This document shows positions 8,698 to 20,200 of a stretch of DNA of 64,000 nucleotides, in pieces. Where the stretch lies: positions 62,001 to 126,000 of the forward strand of contig JAUVZY010000001.1 in assembly GCA_030602315.1 (NCBI GenBank), read 5' to 3'. The position numbers and the translations under genes are program-made. Source of the DNA: Pseudomonadaceae bacterium. GTDB lineage: Bacteria; Pseudomonadota; Gammaproteobacteria; Pseudomonadales; Pseudomonadaceae. The notes beneath the pieces were generated by a model. It saw only the letters and a program-made list of their open reading frames with translations, made no database searches and was not told the origin of the DNA. How positions within the stretch are numbered: the first letter of the stretch is position 1; each line of letters starts with the position of its first letter.

Positions 8698-10188
8698 ATG
8701 GCCCACTACCTGCTTGCCATCGACCAGGGCACCACCAGCAGCCGCGCCATCGTGTTCACGCAGGGCGGCCAGCCGGTCGCCACCGCGCAACAGGAGTTTC
8801 GCCAGTATTTCCTCAGGGACGGCTGGGTCGAGCACGACCCCGAGGAGCTGTGGAGCAGCGTCGTGACGGTCTGCCACGAGGCCTTGCGCATCGCCGGGGT
8901 GCATCCGGCGCAGGTGGCCGCCATCGGCATCACCAATCAGCGCGAGACCACCCTGGTGTGGGATGCGCTGACCGGCCAGCCGGTCTACCCGGCCATCGTC
9001 TGGCAGGACCGGCGCACCGCCAACTACTGCGCGGGCCTCAAGGTGCAGGGGCTGGAAGTGCAGGTCAGCGCCCGCAGTGGCCTGTTGATCGACCCTTATT
9101 TCTCGGCCAGCAAGGTGCACTGGATTCTCGAGCACGTGCCCGGCGCCCGCGAGCGGGCCACGCGCGGCGAGCTGCGTTTCGGCACCGTGGACACCTTCCT
9201 GCTCTGGCGCCTGACCGGCGGGCGCGTGCATCGCACCGATGCCACCAACGCCTCGCGTACCCTGCTGTTCAACATCCACCAGCAGTGCTGGGACGATGAG
9301 CTGCTGGCGATCTTCGACATTCCACGCAGCCTGCTGCCGGAGGTGCTCGACAGCGCCGCCGAGTTCGGCCAGACCGAGCCGGGGCTGTTCGGCGTGCCGA
9401 TTCCGATCCGCGCCATGGCCGGCGACCAGCAGGCCGCGCTGGTCGGGCAGGTGTGTTTCGCCCCCGGGATGCTCAAGAGCACCTACGGCACCGGCTGTTT
9501 CATGATCCAGAACACCGGCGAGCTGGCACTGCGCTCGAAGCACCGGTTGCTCACCACGGTGGCCTATCGGCTTGAGGGCAAACCGACCTATTCGCTCGAG
9601 GGCAGCATCTTCGTCGCCGGCGCCGCCGTGCAATGGCTGCGCGACGGCATCAAGCTGATCGCCCATGCCTCGGAAACCGAAGCGCTGGCCGAAGCCGCCG
9701 GCGAGGCCGGTGGGGTCTACCTGGTGCCGGCTTTCACCGGTCTCGGCGCGCCGTACTGGGACCCGCTGGCGCGCGGGGCGATCCTCGGCCTGACCCGCGA
9801 CACCGGCATCAAGGAAATCGTCAGCGCCGGTCTGCAGTCGGTCTGCTACCAGACCCGCGATCTGCTCGAAGCCATGACCCTGGACGGCAGCCAGCCGCCG
9901 AGCGCGTTGCGGGTGGACGGCGGCATGGCGGTGAACAACTGGGTGCTGCGTTTTCTGGCGGACATGCTAGGCGTTCCGGTCGAACGCCCGGCGATCATCG
10001 AGACCACTGCGCTGGGCGCCGCCTATCTGGCCGGACTGCAGGCCGGAATTTACGGCGGACTGGACGAGATCACCGAACTCTGGCACCGCGAGCGCCGCTT
10101 CGAACCGAGCATGGCAAAAGAGCGGCGTGCGCAGCTCTATGAGGGCTGGCTGGACGCGGTGCGCCGGGTACGCTGCGAGGTGCCCTGA
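8698..10188 (+). CDS. glpK: glycerol kinase
   Basis: A 496-residue FGGY-family kinase, the usual length for GlpK, which phosphorylates glycerol with ATP to sn-glycerol-3-phosphate, the substrate of the neighbouring glpD product. Seen: the N-terminal phosphate-binding [17 protein letters not shown], and the FGGY signatures near the C-terminus ([27 protein letters not shown]). Start: ATG at 8698 preceded by a strong AGGAGGA. It is the second gene after ybaK. Downstream is mltF in the opposite direction, only nine bases away, with no visible hairpin between the two. Confidence 0.97.
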   Translation: MAHYLLAIDQGTTSSRAIVFTQGGQPVATAQQEFRQYFLRDGWVEHDPEELWSSVVTVCHEALRIAGVHPAQVAAIGITNQRETTLVWDALTGQPVYPAIVWQDRRTANYCAGLKVQGLEVQVSARSGLLIDPYFSASKVHWILEHVPGARERATRGELRFGTVDTFLLWRLTGGRVHRTDATNASRTLLFNIHQQCWDDELLAIFDIPRSLLPEVLDSAAEFGQTEPGLFGVPIPIRAMAGDQQAALVGQVCFAPGMLKSTYGTGCFMIQNTGELALRSKHRLLTTVAYRLEGKPTYSLEGSIFVAGAAVQWLRDGIKLIAHASETEALAEAAGEAGGVYLVPAFTGLGAPYWDPLARGAILGLTRDTGIKEIVSAGLQSVCYQTRDLLEAMTLDGSQPPSALRVDGGMAVNNWVLRFLADMLGVPVERPAIIETTALGAAYLAGLQAGIYGGLDEITELWHRERRFEPSMAKERRAQLYEGWLDAVRRVRCEVP

Positions 10189-10197
10189 GGGCACAGG

Positions 10198-11826
<1,629 letters not shown>

Positions 11827-12468
11827 GCGTTCCCCGCAGGCGCGGGGATGAACCGGCGCGCCGATCTACTTCAACGCCTCCACTGGCGCGTTCCCCGCAG
11901 GCGCGGGGATGAACCGCGGAGGACTGGCGCCCGGCATCGCAGCGGCCGGCGTTCCCCGCAGGCGCGGGGATGAACCGTTGCCGTCCTGGTCGCAGCCTGC
12001 ATTGAATCGGCGTTCCCCGCAGGCGCGGGGATGAACCGCCTATCCAGGTCCAGCAGGCCCACAACAGCGCGCGTTCCCCGCAGGCGCGGGGATGCCCCGG
12101 CCCCGCTCAGGCGCTTGCAGAGGCTCAGGCTGCGTTCCCCGCAGGCGCGGGGATGAACCGCCTGCTTTAGGGCCACGCCGAAACAGAGGGACGCGTTCCC
12201 CGCGCCCGCGGGGATGAACCGTGGAACGCCTGCTGTTGATACGTTCAACGGCACGCGTTCCCCGCGCCCGCGGGGATGAACCGCATGCAGTCAGGGCGAT
12301 ATGCTCAATGATTTGGCGTTCCCCGCGCCCGCGGGGATGAACCGGTGAGCGCGGTGGTGCCGAGGGTGATCGGGCAGCGTTCCCCGCGCCCGCAGGGGAT
12401 GAGCCGCAAGAAGGGCAAGGGCGGCTTCGCCCTGCAGCGCGTTCCCCTGCCCTCATTCATGGGGGTCG
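11827..12468 (+). CRISPR. type I-E-like CRISPR array, ten repeats plus one eroded repeat, no adjacent cas genes
   Basis: Repeats are 29 bases: GCGTTCCCCGC, a four-base loop, then GCGGGGATGAACCG. Starts: 11827, 11888, 11949, 12010, 12071, 12132, 12193, 12255, 12316, 12377, with a decayed copy at 12439. Spacers are 32 bases, except the seventh (12222-12254), which is 33. Repeats 1-6 have loop AGGC; repeats 7-10 have loop GCCC; both loops sit on the same six-base-pair stem CCCCGC/GCGGGG. Repeat 5 ends GATGCCCCG instead of GATGAACCG. The repeat resembles the E. coli type I-E repeat. No cas gene is present anywhere in the window, so any interference machinery must be encoded elsewhere. Confidence 0.97.
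12377..12468 (+). repeat. degenerate trailer-end CRISPR repeats
   Basis: Repeat 10 (12377-12406) is 30 bases: it has an extra A in the 3' stem arm (GCAGGGG) and ends GAGCCG rather than GAACCG. After another 32-base spacer (12407-12438), a further copy starts at 12439 and keeps only GCGTTCCCC before diverging, although a G-run still closes a possible stem. Decay of the last repeats is the usual sign of the leader-distal end, and fixes the array orientation. Confidence 0.85.
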
Positions 12469-12507
12469 CTGGGTCAGGAGGTCGGTGCGTTGCTTTTCCA
12501 CGCGCAA

Positions 12508-12540
12508 TAAAAAAAGCCCCGGGTTTTCACCCGAGGCTTT
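12508..12540 (-). terminator. rho-independent terminator of tRNA-Asn
   Basis: Read on the minus strand: AAAGCCTCGGGT, loop GAAA, ACCCGGGGCTTT, followed by an uninterrupted T run (A run 12508-12515 on the plus strand). It lies just downstream of tRNA-Asn on the same strand and insulates it from the CRISPR array. Confidence 0.85.
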
Positions 12541-12546
12541 CGATTT

Positions 12547-12622
12547 TGGCTCCGCGACCTGGACTCGAACCAGGGACCCAATGATTAACAGTCATTTGCT
12601 CTACCGACTGAGCTATCGCGGA
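12547..12622 (-). tRNA. tRNA-Asn (GTT)
   Basis: On the minus strand a full 76-base cloverleaf: acceptor TCCGCGA paired with TCGCGGA, D-arm TAGCTCAGTCGGTAGAGC, anticodon loop CTGTTAA (anticodon GTT), T-arm GGTTCGAGTCC, and an encoded CCA. Own promoter upstream and terminator downstream. Confidence 0.97.
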
Positions 12623-12634
12623 ACAGCGGGGCGT

Positions 12635-12662
12635 ATCCTACTGTTTATTAAGTAGAAGTCAA
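12635..12662 (-). promoter_or_regulatory. promoter of tRNA-Asn
   Basis: On the minus strand: -35 TTGACT (12662-12657), 16-base spacer, -10 TAGGAT (12640-12635), then a GC-rich discriminator (ACGCCCCGC) typical of stable-RNA promoters under stringent control. It sits between the end of the aminotransferase gene and the tRNA. Confidence 0.65.
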
Positions 12663-12673
12663 CCCCTCTTCGG

Positions 12674-13870
12674 TTACAGCACGGCGACGATGGCGTCGGT
12701 CACGGCGCCAAGGTTGTGGTCGTTCAGTGCAGCGGCGCAGATGCGGCCGGTGCTGATGGCGTAGATGCCGTGATCGACGCGCAGGCGCTCGACCTGCTCC
12801 ACGCTCAGGCCCGAGTAGGAGAACATGCCGCGCTGTTCGCCAACGAAGCTGAAGTCCTGACGGGCGCCCTTGGCGGCCAGCTGGCTGACCAGCGCCTGAC
12901 GCATGAGCTGGATGCGGCGACGCATTTCGCCGAGTTCGGCTTCCCACATGGCGCGCAGTTCCGGGCTGTTGAGCACGCTGGCGACGATGGTGGCGCCATG
13001 GGTCGGCGGGTTGGAATAGTTGGTGCGGATCACGCGCTTGACCTGGGAGAGCACGCGGGCCGATTCGTCGCGGCTTTCGGTGATCACCGACAGGGCGCCG
13101 ACGCGCTCGCCATACAGCGAGAACGACTTGGAGAACGAGCTGGAGACGAAGAAGCACATGCCCGACTCGGCGAACAGGCGCGCTGCGGCGGCATCTTCCT
13201 GGATGCCATCTCCGAAGCCCTGGTAGGCGATGTCGACGAACGGTACATGGCCGCGCGCCTTGAGCACCTCGATGATGGCCTTCCAGGTGCCGAGGTCGAG
13301 ATCGACGCCGGTCGGGTTATGGCAGCAGGCATGCAGCACGACGATGGAGCGCGGCGGCAGGTTGGCCAGGTCTTCGAGCAGGCCGTCGCGGTCGATGCCG
13401 TGGCTGGCCGGGTCATAGTAGCGGTAGTTCTGCACCGGGAAGCCGGCGGATTCGAAGATGCCGCGGTGGTTTTCCCAGCTGGGGTTGCTGATGGCGACGA
13501 CCGAGTCGGGCAGCAGACGCTTGAGGAAGTCGGCGCCAATCTTCAGTGCGCCGGTACCGCCCAGGGCCTGGGTGGTGACCACGCGGCCTTCGGCGATCAG
13601 CGGGGAGTCGGCGCCGAACAGCAGGGTCTGCACGGCGGCGTCGTAGGCGGCGATCCCTTCGATCGGCAGGTAGCCGCGCGGGGCCTTGGCGGCCAGGCGG
13701 GTCTTCTCCGCCTCGGCCACGGCGCGCATCAGCGGAATGCGACCTTCTTCGTTGTAATAGACGCCGACACCGAGATTGACCTTGTTCGACCGGGTATCGG
13801 CGTTGAAGGCTTCGGTAAGGCCCAGGATCGGATCGCGGGGCGCCATTTCAACAGCAGAGAACAAACTCAT
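12674..13870 (-). CDS. tyrB: aromatic/aspartate amino acid aminotransferase
   Basis: A 398-residue class I PLP-dependent aminotransferase of the AspC/TyrB group, interconverting aspartate or aromatic amino acids and their 2-oxo acids using 2-oxoglutarate. Seen: N-terminal DPILGLTEAF, CHNPTG at 184-189, FVDIAYQGFG, the PLP lysine in SSSFSKSFSLYGERVG (Lys248), and the substrate-binding arginine in a late TGRICAAAL. Start: ATG at 13870. The tyrB symbol is by group; the split between aspartate and tyrosine preference cannot be read from sequence. The neighbour uvrB is divergent, the same arrangement as in P. aeruginosa. Confidence 0.85.
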   Translation of the reverse strand: MSLFSAVEMAPRDPILGLTEAFNADTRSNKVNLGVGVYYNEEGRIPLMRAVAEAEKTRLAAKAPRGYLPIEGIAAYDAAVQTLLFGADSPLIAEGRVVTTQALGGTGALKIGADFLKRLLPDSVVAISNPSWENHRGIFESAGFPVQNYRYYDPASHGIDRDGLLEDLANLPPRSIVVLHACCHNPTGVDLDLGTWKAIIEVLKARGHVPFVDIAYQGFGDGIQEDAAAARLFAESGMCFFVSSSFSKSFSLYGERVGALSVITESRDESARVLSQVKRVIRTNYSNPPTHGATIVASVLNSPELRAMWEAELGEMRRRIQLMRQALVSQLAAKGARQDFSFVGEQRGMFSYSGLSVEQVERLRVDHGIYAISTGRICAAALNDHNLGAVTDAIVAVL

Positions 13871-13954
13871 GATGTGGCTCGACAGGAAGAAGGAGGGGAA
13901 GGGAATCAGCCCCGGCGCGGACCGGCACTAGGGCGATGTGCAAATGGGCCGGTA

Positions 13955-13983
13955 TTATAGCGGGCAAGCCTGGGGCCTGCGAG
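13955..13983 (-). promoter_or_regulatory. possible promoter of the aminotransferase gene
   Basis: On the minus strand a perfect -10 TATAAT (13960-13955) lies 85 bases upstream of the gene, but the -35 position 17 bases away is poor (CTCGCA). Only the -10 supports it. Confidence 0.35.
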
Positions 13984-14112
13984 AGCGCAGGGGGGTCGCT
14001 CCGCAGATTTTTGACGAGCTGTCGCCTGGGCATTTCAACGTTTGCCGGAGGCGGCGGTCGAGAGAAGAACGAGACGCCGCTGGGTCATGCCGGGCCGTCG
14101 GGAGAGAGGTAC

Positions 14113-16122
<2,010 letters not shown>

Positions 16123-16138
16123 GCGCCACGCGAGCCGG

Positions 16139-16199
16139 GGAGGCTGAACGAGCAGCATCGGGTGTTTCGTCCTGCTCGTTCGAGCGGTGGTCAGCCTCC
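16139..16199 (+). other. nested stem structure between uvrB and gltX
   Basis: A continuous 17-base 5' strand pairs in two parts: an outer stem GGAGGCTG (16139-16146) with CAGCCTCC (16192-16199), and an inner stem AACGAGCAG (16147-16155) with CTGCTCGTT (16172-16180), leaving a 16-base loop and an 11-base bulge on the 3' side. No T run follows, so it is not a classical terminator. It lies 17 bases after the uvrB stop and about 107 bases before gltX; it could stop or protect the uvrB message, or act in the gltX leader. Confidence 0.6.
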
Positions 16200-16306
16200 T
16201 GGGTTATTTCAGCTTCCTTGCGGGGCGGCCGCCGGCGCCTACACGGCTTGGGGGCTGGCTGCTAACATCCCGCCCTTTCTCAATCGCTGTCTGTTCGAGA
16301 GCCTCC

Positions 16307-17788
16307 ATGACCACCGTCCGCACCCGCATCGCGCCGTCGCCCACTGGCGATCCCCACGTCGGCACCGCCTACATCGCGCTGTTCAACCTGTGTTTCGCCC
16401 GTCAGCACGGCGGTCAGTTCATCCTGCGCATCGAGGACACCGATCAGCTGCGCTCGACCCGCGAGTCGGAGCAGCAGATCTTTGACGCGCTGCGCTGGCT
16501 GGGCATCGAGTGGGACGAGGGTCCGGATGTCGGCGGTCCGCACGGCCCGTATCGGCAGAGCGAGCGCGGCGAGATCTACAAGAAGTACTCCGACGAGCTG
16601 GTCGCCAAGGGCCATGCCTTCCCCTGCTTCTGCAGCGCCGAGCGGCTCGATGCCGTGCGTGCCGAGCAGATGGCGAACAAGGAAACGCCGCGCTACGACG
16701 GCCACTGCATGCACATCGCGCCGGCCGAGGCCCAGGCACGCATCGCTGCCGGCGAGTCGCACGTGGTGCGCATGAAGGTGCCGAGCGAGGGCGTCTGCGT
16801 GGTCAAGGACATGCTGCGCGGCGAGGTGGAGATCGGCTGGGATCGCATCGACATGCAGGTGCTGATGAAGGCTGACGGCCTGCCTACCTACTTCCTCGCC
16901 AACGTGGTCGACGACCACCTGATGGGCATCACCCACGTGCTGCGCGGCGAGGAGTGGCTGCCGTCGGCGCCCAAGCTGCTCAAGCTCTACGAATACTTCG
17001 GCTGGCAGGCGCCGGTGAACTGCTACATGCCGCTGTTGCGCAATCCGGACAAGAGCAAGCTGTCCAAGCGCAAGAACCCCACCTCGATCACCTTCTACCA
17101 GCGCATGGGCTTTCTGCCCGAGGCGATGCTCAACTACCTCGGCCGCATGGGCTGGTCGATGCCGGACGAGCGCGAGAAGTTCACCCTCGAGCAGATGATC
17201 GAGCACTTCGACATCACCCGGGTGTCCCTCGGCGGGCCGATCTTCGACATGGAGAAGCTGTCCTGGCTGAACGGTCAATGGCTGCGCGAACTGCCGGTGG
17301 AAGACTTCGCCGCGCGGGTGCAGGCCTGGGCGCTCAATCCGCAGTATCTGATGCAGATCGCCCCGCACGTGCAGGGGCGCGTGGAAACCTTCAGCCAGAT
17401 CGCGCCGCTGGCCGGGTTCTTCTTCGCCGGCGCGGTGAACCCTGATCCTGCGCTGTTCGCCCACAAGAAGCTCGACGAGGTGCAGGTGCGCCAGCTGATG
17501 CAGCTGATCCTGTGGAAGCTGGAGGCGCTGCGCCACTGGAACAAGGAAAACATCACCGCGATCATCCAGCGCGTCAGCGAGCACCTGGGCTTCAAGCTGC
17601 GCGATGCGATGCCCTTGATGTTCGCCGCGATCACCGGGCAGGCCAGCTCGGTGTCGGTGCTCGATGCGATGGAAATCCTCGGGCCGGATCTGTCGCGTTT
17701 CCGTCTGCGTCAGGCGCTGGAGCTGCTCGGCGGTGCCTCGAAGAAGGAAGCCAAGGAGTGGGAAAAGCAGCTGGCGCTGCTCGGCTGA
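16307..17788 (+). CDS. gltX: glutamyl-tRNA synthetase
   Basis: A 493-residue class I synthetase charging tRNA-Glu. Seen: the HIGH-type motif [11 protein letters not shown] (residues 11-20), RIEDTD, and the KMSKS-type motif KLSKR at 251-255, followed by the helical anticodon-binding domain. Four cysteine/histidine-type residues in CFCSAERLD and GHCMHI could be a metal site as in some GluRS. Start: ATG at 16307, consistent with [14 protein letters not shown] of the family. Two copies of its substrate tRNA-Glu lie directly downstream, as in P. aeruginosa. Confidence 0.97.
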   Translation: MTTVRTRIAPSPTGDPHVGTAYIALFNLCFARQHGGQFILRIEDTDQLRSTRESEQQIFDALRWLGIEWDEGPDVGGPHGPYRQSERGEIYKKYSDELVAKGHAFPCFCSAERLDAVRAEQMANKETPRYDGHCMHIAPAEAQARIAAGESHVVRMKVPSEGVCVVKDMLRGEVEIGWDRIDMQVLMKADGLPTYFLANVVDDHLMGITHVLRGEEWLPSAPKLLKLYEYFGWQAPVNCYMPLLRNPDKSKLSKRKNPTSITFYQRMGFLPEAMLNYLGRMGWSMPDEREKFTLEQMIEHFDITRVSLGGPIFDMEKLSWLNGQWLRELPVEDFAARVQAWALNPQYLMQIAPHVQGRVETFSQIAPLAGFFFAGAVNPDPALFAHKKLDEVQVRQLMQLILWKLEALRHWNKENITAIIQRVSEHLGFKLRDAMPLMFAAITGQASSVSVLDAMEILGPDLSRFRLRQALELLGGASKKEAKEWEKQLALLG

Positions 17789-17853
17789 CCGGGGGCGCTG
17801 CTAAGTCCTTGTTCCGCTGCTAAAAAATTTACGGGTGGTGGAAAAGAATCCTG

Positions 17854-17882
17854 TTGACAGGGTAGGGAACCGCCCCTAATAT
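17854..17882 (+). promoter_or_regulatory. strong promoter of the tRNA-Ala/Glu cluster
   Basis: Perfect -35 TTGACA (17854-17859), 17-base spacer, -10 TAATAT (17877-17882), then a GC-rich discriminator (GCGCCCCG). This is the best promoter in the window and fits a growth-rate and stringently controlled stable-RNA operon. The first mature tRNA base follows 18 bases after the -10. Confidence 0.9.
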
Positions 17883-17900
17883 GCGCCCCGTCCTCGAGAC

Positions 17901-17976
<76 letters not shown>

Positions 17977-18028
17977 ATCTCGAACGCCACGCCGATCCTT
18001 GGATCGGTTGCCTGAGAAGGGCTTTTGC

Positions 18029-18104
18029 GTCCCCTTCGTCTAGTGGCCTAGGACACCGCCCTTTCACGGCGGTAACAGGGGTTCGAGTCCCCTAGGGGAC
18101 GCCA
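18029..18104 (+). tRNA. tRNA-Glu (TTC), copy 1
   Basis: 76 bases with encoded CCA. Acceptor GTCCCCT pairs with AGGGGAC, anticodon stem CCGCC/GGCGG with loop CTTTCAC (anticodon TTC), T-arm GGTTCGAGTCC. Identical to the copy at 18284. Confidence 0.97.
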
Positions 18105-18156
18105 CTATTCCAGCAGCATCGCTTACGCGGTGCGCACGTCGGAAGACGCTAAATTC

Positions 18157-18232
<76 letters not shown>

Positions 18233-18283
18233 ATTTCCACGGCAGGTCAGCAGCACATGCTGACCTTGCTCATCGAAGGTTTC

Positions 18284-18359
18284 GTCCCCTTCGTCTAGTG
18301 GCCTAGGACACCGCCCTTTCACGGCGGTAACAGGGGTTCGAGTCCCCTAGGGGACGCCA
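18284..18359 (+). tRNA. tRNA-Glu (TTC), copy 2
   Basis: Identical to the tRNA-Glu at 18029; last gene of the cluster, followed 24 bases later by a terminator. Confidence 0.97.
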
Positions 18360-18383
18360 TTTTTGCCCGCTCTGGGCTGTGAG

Positions 18384-18410
18384 GGGCCACTCTTCGGAGT
18401 GGCCCTTTTT
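18384..18410 (+). terminator. rho-independent terminator of the tRNA cluster
   Basis: Nine-base-pair stem GGGCCACTC/GAGTGGCCC closed by a TTCG (UUCG) tetraloop, followed by a T run (18406-18410, then GTTTT). UUCG loops are unusually stable, so termination should be efficient. Confidence 0.93.
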
Positions 18411-18444
18411 GTTTTGGCACCGAGCCTTTCCCGCCTTGCCTTTC

Positions 18445-19344
18445 CTATCGGGTGCCTGATGCCAGGCTGCGCTCCTGTGGGCGTACCCATAGCTGCGCCG
18501 CCAGCATGCCGGCAAGCATCAGTGCGCAGCCCGCATAGCCCCGCAGCGTCAGGCTTTCGTCCAGCAGCAGGGCGCCAGCCGCGGCGGCGAATACCGCTTC
18601 GAGCGAGAGGATCACCGCCGCATGCGAGGCCAGCGCATCGCGCTGGGCAACCATCTGCAGGGTGTAGCCGACCGCCACCGCGATCACCCCGGCGTAAAGC
18701 AGGGCCGGCGCGGCATCGACGATCGCCTGCGCGCTTGGCTGCTCCAGGGCGAGCGCCAGGACGAGGCTGATCACGGCGCAGGTGGCGAACTGCAGGAACG
18801 CCAGCGGCAGGGGATCGTGGTGACGGACCAGTGCGCCGATCAGCAGCACGTGTACGCCCCAGACCACCGCGCCGAGCAGCTGCAGGCAGTCGCCGGAGAC
18901 GATCCGCAGTTCGCCATCGAGGCTCAGCAGCGCCATGCCGACGACCGCCAGCAGTGCGCCGAGCCAGGTGCCGGCGGGCGTCCGCTGGCCGATCAGAAGG
19001 CCCAGCAGGGGCACCATGATCACGTACAGTCCGGTGATGAAGCCGGCGTGGGTCACGCTGGTGAACAGCAGGCCGACCTGTTGCAGGTTGATGCCCAGCG
19101 ACAGCACCAGGCCGAGCAGCACGCCACCGCGCAGCGCGGAGGTCGGCACGATTGGCCGGTGCTGGCGCCGACTGCGAAGCCAGAGCAGCGGCAAGAGCGC
19201 CAGGGCTCCCAGGCTAAAGCGCAGGCCAGTGAATAAAAACGGGCCGATGTGGTCCATGCCCAAGCGCTGAGCCGCGAACGCAAAACCCCAGATCGCCGCT
19301 GTGATAAGCATCAAGAGATCGGCGCGCAAAATGGGGTTCGTCAT
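18445..19344 (-). CDS. EamA (DMT-superfamily) transporter
   Basis: A 299-residue inner-membrane protein with about ten hydrophobic helices in two EamA repeats: the first begins LLMLITAAIWGFAFAAQRLG, the second LQLLGAVVWGVHVLLIGALV, each with the typical AxxWG motif. Such proteins export metabolites or amino acids, or take up small solutes; the substrate is unknown. Start: ATG at 19344 (MTNPILRADLL); the frame continues upstream through the inverted-repeat region without membrane-protein character. Divergent from the erdR-like gene. Confidence 0.88.
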   Translation of the reverse strand: MTNPILRADLLMLITAAIWGFAFAAQRLGMDHIGPFLFTGLRFSLGALALLPLLWLRSRRQHRPIVPTSALRGGVLLGLVLSLGINLQQVGLLFTSVTHAGFITGLYVIMVPLLGLLIGQRTPAGTWLGALLAVVGMALLSLDGELRIVSGDCLQLLGAVVWGVHVLLIGALVRHHDPLPLAFLQFATCAVISLVLALALEQPSAQAIVDAAPALLYAGVIAVAVGYTLQMVAQRDALASHAAVILSLEAVFAAAAGALLLDESLTLRGYAGCALMLAGMLAAQLWVRPQERSLASGTR

Positions 19345-19360
19345 GTATGGATGGCTCTGG

Positions 19361-19436
19361 CAAAAGCGGCGAACTTTGACCCAAAGCAATCTGCTTGACC
19401 ACTGTTTCCATGGTCGGCATGCTTGCGCCGCTTTTG
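19361..19436. repeat. 11-base perfect inverted repeat between divergent genes
   Basis: CAAAAGCGGCG at 19361-19371 and its exact complement CGCCGCTTTTG at 19426-19436, 65 bases apart start to start. The enclosed DNA holds two TTGAC hexamer-like elements (TTGACC at 19376-19381 and 19395-19400). The arms could be paired operators or the stem of a long hairpin; nothing recognised binds this sequence. Confidence 0.6.
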
Positions 19437-19545
19437 TTGAGGTGTGTTGGCATCGACGGGTGCCGGCAGCAAGCCATCCGCTCGGCGGTTGTAAAGGACT
19501 GCACAGCAGGCCGATACAGTACCGATGAAATAAAAGGGATCTGCC

Positions 19546-20196
19546 ATGGCCGCTTATGAAATCCTGATTGCTGATGACCACCCGCTGTTTAGAAGCGCTC
19601 TGCAACAGGCCCTGACCTTGGGGCTCGGTCCGGAAGTGAAGCTGGTCGAGGCGGCCAGTATCGCCGAGTTGGAAAACTGCCTCACCGCCAGCAGCGACTG
19701 GGATCTGGTACTGCTCGACCTGAACATGCCCGGCGCCTATGGCTTCTCAGGCCTGGTGCTGTTGCGCGGCCAATACCCGCATATCCCGGTGGTGATGATC
19801 TCCGCGCAGGAAGAGCCCTCGATCGTGGCCCGCGCCCGCGAGTTCGGCGCCAGCGGCTTCATCCCCAAATCCAGTTCGCTGGAAACCATCCAGGAAGCGG
19901 TGCGTGCCGTACTCGATGGCGACCTGTACTGGCCGAGCCAGATGCTCGAGCCCAGCCAGGTCAGCGACGAGGTAAAGGCGGCGACCGCCGGGCTGTCGAG
20001 TCTCACGCCGCAGCAGTTCCGCGTGCTCACCATGGTCTGCGACGGCTTGCTGAACAAGCAGATCGCCTACGAGCTGAACGTCTCCGAAGCCACCATCAAA
20101 GCCCACGTCACCGCCATCTTCCGCAAGCTCGGTGTGCGCACGCGCACCCAGGCGGCGCTATTGCTGCAGCAGATGGAATCTTTGCCCACCGCCTGA
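19546..20196 (+). CDS. erdR: LuxR-type response regulator, ErdR/CrbR-like
   Basis: A 216-residue two-domain response regulator: receiver (ADDHPLF at 9-15, phospho-acceptor Asp58 in LLDLNMPG, signalling lysine in FIPKSS) and a C-terminal LuxR helix-turn-helix (LTPQQFRVLTMVCDGLLNKQ, IAYELNVSEATIKAHVT). It closely resembles ErdR of Pseudomonas (CrbR/MxtR-ErdR system), which switches on acetyl-CoA synthetase and ethanol/acetate use. The partner sensor kinase is not in the window. Start: ATG at 19546 behind AGGGA. It ends five bases before the convergent finR-like gene. The family is certain; the ErdR name rests on remembered similarity. Confidence 0.82.
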   Translation: MAAYEILIADDHPLFRSALQQALTLGLGPEVKLVEAASIAELENCLTASSDWDLVLLDLNMPGAYGFSGLVLLRGQYPHIPVVMISAQEEPSIVARAREFGASGFIPKSSSLETIQEAVRAVLDGDLYWPSQMLEPSQVSDEVKAATAGLSSLTPQQFRVLTMVCDGLLNKQIAYELNVSEATIKAHVTAIFRKLGVRTRTQAALLLQQMESLPTA

Positions 20197-20200
20197 TTCG

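Noticed and set aside
13871..14112. LexA operator ahead of uvrB
   Set aside because: No CTG-N10-CAG-like palindrome could be found by eye in the 242-base gap.
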